From: Clostridium sp.
GTDB taxonomy: Bacteria; Bacillota; Clostridia; Clostridiales; Clostridiaceae
Direction of reading: 5' to 3'
Length of the DNA: 10,045 nt
Assembly (NCBI GenBank): GCA_003539755.1
Contig: DPOH01000140.1
Location: forward strand, 1,142 to 11,186
Shown here: positions 4,870 to 10,045 of the stretch, in pieces
Numbering within the stretch: the stretch's first letter is position 1
Layout of the letters: each line of letters begins with the position of its first letter
Notes under the pieces: model-generated
What the model was told of the DNA's origin: nothing
Databases searched by the model: none
What the model saw: the letters and a program-made list of their open reading frames with translations, nothing else
Program-made: the position numbers and the translations under genes

Positions 4870-7497
4870 TTATTCTTCATGCATATCAATATAAATATCT
4901 TTTATATTCTTCATTCTCTTATTTAACGCTTCTATCTTGGATTTTACATCAATAATCTGCTTATTCTTTTCCCCTAAAATCTTTTGATTATTATACACAT
5001 CCTTATCAATATTATCTAAATCCCCTTGTAATTCAACAATTACACTGTATTCTTTATTATAGAATTCACTACTTCTAGCCTCACTCAAAAGCTTTTCTCT
5101 AGCTTCATTTAATTTGCTATCATTTACTTTTTTAGAAACCTGATCTACCCATGCATCAATAGTAAATGTACCTTTAATATCAGAACTCTTAGATAACTTA
5201 TTTCCACCCTCATATTCATCAGCTTTATTTAAACATTCCATATAAGTCTTATACGATGGCAATATACTGCTTTTCCCTGAAGTAAGAACTAACTGTTCAA
5301 ACTGTTTCGTATATTTTTTTAAGTTTATCTTTATTTTATTTTTTTCTTCTACTACTCTATTTAAAACTATTTTTTGATTCTCTCTCTCTTTTTCAAAAAC
5401 TTCAAGCTCTTTATTTAAATCATTTCTTTGAATAAAAATATCATTGTACACACTTTGATTTCTCTTCCAAATTTCAACCATATTATTATAGCTTTTTATG
5501 TTTTCTTCTTGAGTTTCATAATCTATTCTACCAATTAAAATTTCAGCAACAATTAATGGGATAAGTTCATCTATATTTTTAAAATTCAATATTCCACTTG
5601 ATGAAAAAAGCATTATTCTAAATGTTCCAGCAAGAAAACTTTTAATAGAAATTTGAGAATTATCTGATATGATATTGCTGTCTTTAGTAGCATTTTTTAA
5701 TACTTCTAATATAAATCTATATACATCTATATATTCTCTTGAATTTCCTAAATCAACAATTACACTTAAATATTCAAATGGATTTTTTCTTATTGAATTT
5801 AAAAGTTCTTTTTCATTCATAGATAAAAATTTAAGTTTATCACTATCATAAAACCTTATATTTGAGCTAGTTCTTATTTCTATAATATCTGTATATATTC
5901 TAGATAAAAGTAAATCATCTATCTTTATATTTTTATATCTAGCCTTTAATGCTTCTATAAATTTTTTAAGATAGTATATTTTTATGGAATGAGCTTTATC
6001 TTCAATATATTTAAATCCTTCTTCAGGCATCAGCATATTGTATGCTACATTTATAATTTCATCAGTACTCCTAACAAACTTTTTCTTATTGCATATAGAC
6101 GCATTTTTAATCCCTGTCATTTTAGCAAGCTTGTAATATAAAATAATTTTTATCTGTTCATCACTAACGGAGTTTAATTCCTGTAAATTTTTATTTAAAT
6201 CTTTCATAAACTTAGACTCAGCCAATCCATACTTAAACATCCATTCTCTTGATTTATCTAAAATACTGTATGTTGTACTATAACTTTTTATAAGACAATA
6301 TAATACTCTAAGTTGTCTCCCATTAAGATTTAAAAAGCTTTTATAAAATTCTTTCTCTCTAATTTCAGCTTTTAATTTATCATTTAAAATAACTGCAAAC
6401 ACTCGAACTTTTTTTTCAAGTTCTTCTAATGCCTTATTATATGCTTCTATTTCACTATAAAATATCTTATTTTGATAATTAAATTCTCTATTTACATCAC
6501 CTTCATGAATGATAAGATTTTTCTTCAGCATATTATCATCTGTAAATTCGCACGTTTCCAATATATCCTGATATTCATTAGTCATTTTAAGAGCATTCTT
6601 ATACTGCTCTCTTATCTGCTCAAGAAGCCTGTCTATAAAATGCATCTCAGAAGTTATTTCTGAATCACTTTCATCAAGATTTTTCACTTTATTTTTTATA
6701 TTTTTATTATCTAACTCACATCTAACTAAAAGACTTTCTTTCTGAGCAAGAATTTGATGATTTTGTATGCATTCATCTTTAACTTTATCTATAGGTTTAA
6801 TAATTCTTTCATAGGATGATTTAATACTTTCTAATAATTCTCTATGTGATTTGACATCCCTAAATATAGAATTCCTCTTATTTTCAAGTTCAGCTTTTTC
6901 CCTCTTTATAGCCATTATTATATTATTAAGCTGTGATATATCCTTAGCCTGACTTCCCATTTCTATTATTTTTTCTCTTAACTTATTGATTTGGTTATCT
7001 TTTAAATTAATATCATTCTGTACTTTTTTTAATTCAAGAGATTCAAAATCAATAGTTCTTGGTGCATAAAATATTAAGTTATCTGTTTTCTTCATAACAT
7101 CATAATTTTCTTTACTTAAATACCAACAAAAAATTCTATGGGTAAGTTCTAAAAGTTCTATAGGATGCTTAGTTATCTGTTTATCTCTGCTTCTATATAA
7201 AGTAATTCCTACTCCATTTATTCTTATTATCTGTATATATTCATAAATTTCTTCTGGAAGATTGATTTCTTTATTAGCTTTTATGTTTTTCACAAGAGTA
7301 CCTGTTGGAATATTTACATTCATTCCAATCTCTTCTGCTATATACCTTAGGAATCTTTCCAAAACCTTTCGAAGTACTATTTTAGTTATTTGTGGAAAAT
7401 CCTCACTTGCACACTCTGCCTTTTTTAAGTCTTCACAATAAACACTTAATTTTGTGTTCTTTAAATAACTAAAGTTACTTTCATAATATTTCATCAT
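4870..7497 (-). CDS. Large coiled-coil protein with DUF4145-like N-terminus, function unknown
   Basis: I cannot assign a function. Residues about 35-130 resemble DUF4145: a helix with LRKVLERFLRYIAEEIG (42-58), a ...VKNIKANKEI... segment and an IRINGVG turn (91-97) where the family often has a GN-aaH motif, here degenerate. Residues about 150-315 are strongly predicted coiled coil, rich in Lys, Glu and Asn. A helical middle region (about 380-655) lacks coiled-coil character and looks globular. Coiled coil returns at about 660-735 and 815-868. There is no signal peptide, membrane segment or Walker motif, so an SMC or Rad50 ATPase is excluded, although the coil-globule-coil layout recalls them. 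Two ATGs are adjacent: AGGGAG lies 3 bases before the first (7497) and 6 before the second (7494), which is the likelier start, giving 874 residues. It is the last gene of the unit with the cyclo-ligase, 21 bases away. The protein is probably cytoplasmic and oligomeric. Confidence 0.85.
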   Translation of the reverse strand: MMKYYESNFSYLKNTKLSVYCEDLKKAECASEDFPQITKIVLRKVLERFLRYIAEEIGMNVNIPTGTLVKNIKANKEINLPEEIYEYIQIIRINGVGITLYRSRDKQITKHPIELLELTHRIFCWYLSKENYDVMKKTDNLIFYAPRTIDFESLELKKVQNDINLKDNQINKLREKIIEMGSQAKDISQLNNIIMAIKREKAELENKRNSIFRDVKSHRELLESIKSSYERIIKPIDKVKDECIQNHQILAQKESLLVRCELDNKNIKNKVKNLDESDSEITSEMHFIDRLLEQIREQYKNALKMTNEYQDILETCEFTDDNMLKKNLIIHEGDVNREFNYQNKIFYSEIEAYNKALEELEKKVRVFAVILNDKLKAEIREKEFYKSFLNLNGRQLRVLYCLIKSYSTTYSILDKSREWMFKYGLAESKFMKDLNKNLQELNSVSDEQIKIILYYKLAKMTGIKNASICNKKKFVRSTDEIINVAYNMLMPEEGFKYIEDKAHSIKIYYLKKFIEALKARYKNIKIDDLLLSRIYTDIIEIRTSSNIRFYDSDKLKFLSMNEKELLNSIRKNPFEYLSVIVDLGNSREYIDVYRFILEVLKNATKDSNIISDNSQISIKSFLAGTFRIMLFSSSGILNFKNIDELIPLIVAEILIGRIDYETQEENIKSYNNMVEIWKRNQSVYNDIFIQRNDLNKELEVFEKERENQKIVLNRVVEEKNKIKINLKKYTKQFEQLVLTSGKSSILPSYKTYMECLNKADEYEGGNKLSKSSDIKGTFTIDAWVDQVSKKVNDSKLNEAREKLLSEARSSEFYNKEYSVIVELQGDLDNIDKDVYNNQKILGEKNKQIIDVKSKIEALNKRMKNIKDIYIDMHEE

Positions 7498-7518
7498 ATT
7501 CTCCCTTTGTACACTTCC

Positions 7519-8109
7519 TTAAAATTTTATAAATTGTTTTTCTGTCATTACTGCATCAATTGATACATCATCTTTATCTGTAGGAACCTTATCCATTAGT
7601 TGAAAATCATAAGCTAATACAAGTTTCATAATTCTTGATTTATTCTCATCATTTATTCTCTTAAAATACCTATCATAAAATCCTGCTCCATATCCTATTC
7701 TTCCACCATTTTTATCAAATGCTACCCCTGGGACAACAATTAAATCTAAATCATTAGGATCTATGAATGTTTTATCTTTTTTAGGTTCTAATGCTCCATA
7801 TTTACTTTTAATTAAATTATCAAAGTTATTAATTCTAACTGCATTCATTAATCTTTCACTAAATTCTGTTCTTGGAACATATATTTTTTTACCTTCTTTT
7901 ATAGCTCTTGTTATTATATATTTTGTATCTATTTCTGAACCATATGAAATATATATAAATATATTATCTGCCTTTTTATAGTAATTACTTTCAAAAAATT
8001 TATCAGTAATAATTTTATCGTAATTATCTTTTTTCTCTAAACTTAAGTTCCCTCTAATCTCTAATATTTCTCTTCTTATCTGCTTTTTATTATTACTTAT
8101 TTGCTCCAT
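7519..8109 (-). CDS. 5-formyltetrahydrofolate cyclo-ligase
   Basis: This enzyme uses ATP to convert 5-formyltetrahydrofolate to 5,10-methenyltetrahydrofolate, returning the stored folate to one-carbon metabolism (5-FCL/MTHFS family, YqgN in B. subtilis). At 196 residues it has the usual length. The N-terminus KKQIRREILEIR (8-19) carries the basic residues of the nucleotide-binding region. KYGALEP (103-109) belongs to the substrate pocket. VPGVAFDKNGGRIGYGAGFYDRYF (126-149) contains the glycine-rich family signature ending in GYGxGFYDR. The start is supported by AGGGAGAA about 6 bases upstream. It is the middle gene of a same-strand set, 29 bases after the 140-aa gene and 21 bases before the coiled-coil gene. 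The enzyme is well known; why it sits between two uncharacterised genes is not clear. Confidence 0.95.
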   Translation of the reverse strand: MEQISNNKKQIRREILEIRGNLSLEKKDNYDKIITDKFFESNYYKKADNIFIYISYGSEIDTKYIITRAIKEGKKIYVPRTEFSERLMNAVRINNFDNLIKSKYGALEPKKDKTFIDPNDLDLIVVPGVAFDKNGGRIGYGAGFYDRYFKRINDENKSRIMKLVLAYDFQLMDKVPTDKDDVSIDAVMTEKQFIKF

Positions 8110-8138
8110 ATTAATTCTCCCTATAACCTATACTACTA

Positions 8139-8561
8139 TCATTCATTAATGCTCCTAATAGACATACTTGGTTTTCTAAATGCAATTTCTTTCTTAATTT
8201 CATAGGTATCTTTATTTATTGTTATTTTATAAATATCAGGGCACCCTTCTTCTCTCCACTTTCTCATATAAGAAGGTGTAGCATATGCCTCAGTATAATA
8301 ATTTTCATCATAGTAGTCTGAAAATTCAAGATAAGATAAAATACTTTTCTTGTCTAAAATCAAGTCTTCTTTCTTTATATTACTGCATATAGGAATAAAA
8401 TACCTGAGTGGTATTTCATAATTATATAGTCTATTCTTTTTAATAGGTTTCCCCTCTATTAATGCTCTTCTAAATAAAACACTAGTCTTTTCTTTTTCAT
8501 CTATTTTTACTTTAAATATAATTTTTTTACTTTTACTAAATTCAAGCTTAATCTTAATCAT
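8139..8561 (-). CDS. Conserved-looking protein of unknown function, 140 aa
   Basis: I do not recognise this protein. The frame is open from an ATG at 8576, but that codon has no ribosome binding site. The ATG at 8561 has GGTGAG seven bases upstream, a good match to the anti-Shine-Dalgarno sequence, so I chose it (140 residues instead of 145). The N-terminal 30 residues and the last 30 look like alternating beta strands. The middle holds an aromatic and charged block, FSDYYDENYYTEAYATPSYM (residues 80-99), followed by RKWREEGCPDIY; such Tyr/Trp/Gly-Cys-Pro density in a Lys/Ile-rich protein suggests a conserved functional surface. There is no signal peptide or membrane segment. It is the first gene of the unit with the cyclo-ligase and the large coiled-coil protein, and codon use matches its neighbours. 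Confidence 0.8.
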   Translation of the reverse strand: MIKIKLEFSKSKKIIFKVKIDEKEKTSVLFRRALIEGKPIKKNRLYNYEIPLRYFIPICSNIKKEDLILDKKSILSYLEFSDYYDENYYTEAYATPSYMRKWREEGCPDIYKITINKDTYEIKKEIAFRKPSMSIRSINE

Positions 8562-8682
8562 TTGATAACTCACCATCTATCATATAGAAATAATAATATT
8601 TATATTAAATTTAACCATTTATTCTGCATAATTAACTTCAAAATAATTATCTCATTTTATAATACAAATGACAATTAACAAG

Positions 8683-8711
8683 ATTATATCAGCTCAACTT
8701 TCCAACAACAA
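8683..8711 (-). promoter_or_regulatory. Candidate promoter for the 140-aa / cyclo-ligase / coiled-coil unit
   Basis: On the minus strand, TTGTTG (8706-8711) and TATAAT (8683-8688) are 17 bases apart, predicting a start near 8676 and a leader of about 115 bases. The -10 is perfect but the -35 matches at only three of six bases. A second possibility, TTGTTA with TAAAAT 16 bases on, lies slightly downstream. A promoter is expected here because a terminator stands just upstream at 8752-8773. Confidence 0.35.
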
Positions 8712-8751
8712 TTAATCATATGCAACTGTATTAATATTTAAAATAAAGAAA

Positions 8752-8773
8752 CACTAGAATTTAGATTCTAGTG
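8752..8773 (-). terminator. Intrinsic terminator of the FNT-family gene
   Basis: CACTAGAAT and ATTCTAGTG (8752-8760 and 8765-8773) form a perfect 9-pair stem with a 4-base loop. On the minus strand it is followed by TTTCTTTATTTT. It lies 15 bases after the stop codon of the transporter gene and separates it from the three-gene unit. Confidence 0.9.
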
Positions 8774-8788
8774 CTTTAACATATATAT

Positions 8789-9559
8789 TTACTTATTTTC
8801 CCCATCTACACTTATATAAACTAAAGAACCACCTAATAGTAATCCTCCACCTATTATATTACCTATAATAACAAAGAATAAATTCTTTAATACTAAAGCC
8901 ATTGGTAATCCACCTAATGAGAAATATGCAATAGAGAAAATACCAATATTAGCAATACTATGTTCAAATCCTGCAATTATGAAAGCAAATACTGCAAAGA
9001 ATATCATAATGAATTTACCACTTTCACTTTTCATTTTTATTCCGCCTAAGTACGCTAAACATACACTGAAGTTACATAGTATACCTCTTAGTATCATCTG
9101 AATTGGAGTTAATTCTAATTTACCATTTGCAACTTTTTCAATATAATGGCTTATTATATCTAATGAAGCTCCACTCTTAACAAATAAAAATGACAAAAAT
9201 ATAATACCAATAGCATTTGCTATAAGAGTTATTCCCCATATTTTTAATACAGTAGGTACATTTACCTTTTTCTTCATTAAACCAACAGCCATAACAAAAT
9301 TATTACTTGTAAATAATTCTCCACTAAAAAATACAACCTGAGCAATAGCAAAACAGAAAGTTGCTGCAATAACAACCTTTGCTACTTCTGGATACTTTGG
9401 ATAAAGCATTGCTCCTGTTGTATAAGAAAGAATTATTGCTATAACCATATAAAATCCTGTAACAATTCCTCTCCCCATGTACTTTCCTAAATTGTTTTTA
9501 GCTGCTTTAGCTTTCTTCTCAGACATCTTGCAAATTAATTCGACATCGCTAGTATACAT
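8789..9559 (-). CDS. Formate/nitrite transporter (FNT) family channel
   Basis: This 256-residue inner-membrane channel belongs to the FocA/NirC/HSC family, which forms pentamers and passes small monovalent anions such as formate, nitrite or hydrosulfide. About six membrane segments are visible (near residues 33-52, 62-80, 105-127, 155-173, 183-203 and 228-250), the FNT pattern. Family motifs include SGELFTSNN (79-87, the broken helix and loop of the pore), RGILCNFSVCLAYLG (158-172), GFEHSIANIG (197-206) with the central pore histidine H200, and GNIIGGGLLLGG (233-244). The start is supported by AGGAGG five bases upstream. The gene is monocistronic, with its own terminator, and is divergent from an unidentified gene. 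No formate, nitrite or sulfite enzyme gene is next to it, so the substrate cannot be settled from this window. Confidence 0.93.
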   Translation of the reverse strand: MYTSDVELICKMSEKKAKAAKNNLGKYMGRGIVTGFYMVIAIILSYTTGAMLYPKYPEVAKVVIAATFCFAIAQVVFFSGELFTSNNFVMAVGLMKKKVNVPTVLKIWGITLIANAIGIIFLSFLFVKSGASLDIISHYIEKVANGKLELTPIQMILRGILCNFSVCLAYLGGIKMKSESGKFIMIFFAVFAFIIAGFEHSIANIGIFSIAYFSLGGLPMALVLKNLFFVIIGNIIGGGLLLGGSLVYISVDGENK

Positions 9560-9718
9560 TTAATCCTCCTAAAATTTAAATTATCTTCTGTTTTCTAAAA
9601 TTCATTAATAAACATGTTTTTATATATATACTTATATTAACCAATACAATAAGTTGCAAAAAGAATATAAGCATACATATTATCAAATTCATGTATAATC
9701 AATTAATTGCCATATTAT

Positions 9719-9746
9719 ATTTTACATGAAATGTACTATTTGTCAA
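9719..9746 (-). promoter_or_regulatory. Probable promoter of the FNT-family gene
   Basis: On the minus strand, a perfect TTGACA (9741-9746) is followed after 16 bases by TAAAAT (9719-9724), with TG just before the -10 element. A TATAAT overlaps nearby (9714-9719), but its spacing of 21 is too long. The predicted leader is about 150 bases. The -35 element touches one arm of the inverted repeat at 9745-9777. Confidence 0.55.
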
Positions 9747-9777
9747 AAAGAAATTAATATTTTTATTATTTCTTTTT
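9745..9777. repeat. Perfect 10-base inverted repeat in the divergent intergenic region
   Basis: AAAAAGAAAT (9745-9754) and ATTTCTTTTT (9768-9777) are perfect reverse complements separated by 13 bases. The left arm overlaps the probable -35 element of the FNT-family promoter, so the element could be a binding site for a regulator shared by the two divergent genes. It consists only of A and T apart from one G-C pair, so chance is a real alternative. Confidence 0.4.
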
Positions 9778-9899
9778 AAAATATACTTAATATTTAAAAA
9801 AATCGTATTTAAATTTCTAAATTTTTCATATGCTTTTCCAATTATTATTGTTTTAATTTTGTATATTTTGTTATTTTTATTAATATAACCTTATATTAA

Positions 9900-9929
9900 T
9901 TGATTTCCAATATATATATCCCATATAAT
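9900..9929 (+). promoter_or_regulatory. Probable promoter of the gene at the right edge
   Basis: TTGATT (9900-9905) and a perfect TATAAT (9924-9929) are 18 bases apart. Transcription would start near 9936, just before the Shine-Dalgarno AAGGAGG, giving a leader of about 20 bases. Confidence 0.5.
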
Positions 9930-9955
9930 ATAATTACCAAGGAGGCGATTGTAAT

Positions 9956-10045
9956 ATGGAAGATACTTTTTTATCAGATATTAATATTTTCAGCAACAAA
10001 ATTTCTTTTTTAATTGAACTTCATGCCAAACCAGAAATAATATAC
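9956..10045 (+). CDS. Unidentified protein, 5' part only (cut by the window end)
   Basis: An ATG preceded by AAGGAGGCGATT, a nearly perfect ribosome binding site, opens a frame of 30 codons that runs off the window without a stop. The visible residues begin MEDTFLSDINIFSNK and end LHAKPEIIY. They show no signal peptide or recognisable motif and are too few to assign a family. The gene diverges from the FNT-family channel gene, so a regulator or partner of that channel is conceivable, but nothing in the residues supports this. Confidence 0.7.
   Translation, partial: MEDTFLSDINIFSNKISFLIELHAKPEIIY

Larger units (their letters stand above)
9560..9955. other. Divergent intergenic region of about 395 bases
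   Basis: This stretch is extremely AT-rich and contains no credible gene on either strand. It holds the probable FNT-family promoter (minus), the inverted repeat at 9745-9777 and a likely plus-strand promoter at 9900-9929. I saw no riboswitch-like fold in the leader of either gene. Confidence 0.6.

Noticed and set aside
5260..5290. TSGKSS in the coiled-coil protein as a nucleotide-binding P-loop
   Set aside because: The required glycine at the start of the Walker A motif is missing, no Walker B follows, and the context is not a beta strand-loop-helix.

Overview
The window is very AT-rich chromosomal DNA. Strong AGGAGG-type ribosome binding sites, consensus sigma-A promoters and a T-box leader point to a low-GC Gram-positive anaerobe, most likely Clostridium sensu stricto. 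I cannot fix the species. I see no insertion sequence, prophage gene, CRISPR array, rRNA gene or toxin-antitoxin pair, so this looks like ordinary core chromosome with a few uncharacterised pieces.

Layout, left to right. Positions 1-180 hold two copies, 110 bases apart, of a non-coding repeat. Each copy has a small hairpin whose arm sequence differs between copies while pairing is kept. Next comes a minus-strand tRNA unit: promoter (440-467), tRNA-Leu(UAG), tRNA-Gly(CCC) and a terminator (181-210). A small SdpI-family membrane protein follows (504-887, minus). A long leader then runs from a perfect TTGACA/17/TATAAT promoter through a complete threonine T-box to thrS (1416-3347, plus). A terminator that can work in both directions separates thrS from the convergent O-acetylhomoserine sulfhydrylase gene metY (3488-4759, minus), which has its own promoter and a very short leader.

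From 8561 down to 4870 (minus) there is a compact three-gene unit: a 140-residue protein of unknown function, 5-formyltetrahydrofolate cyclo-ligase, and an 875-residue coiled-coil protein whose N-terminus resembles DUF4145. Gaps of 29 and 21 bases, each with a ribosome binding site, suggest one transcript. The two outer genes are the least understood part of the window. Upstream lies a formate/nitrite-transporter-family channel gene (8789-9559, minus) with its own terminator. A divergent intergenic region of about 400 bases then leads to the start of an unidentified plus-strand gene cut by the window end (9956-10045).

How the parts relate: thrS, metY and the folate enzyme belong to translation, sulfur amino acid synthesis and one-carbon metabolism, but nothing ties them into one system. 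The best candidates for something undescribed are the covarying repeat pair at the left edge and the 140-aa / 875-aa pair flanking the folate enzyme. Both are flagged with modest confidence.
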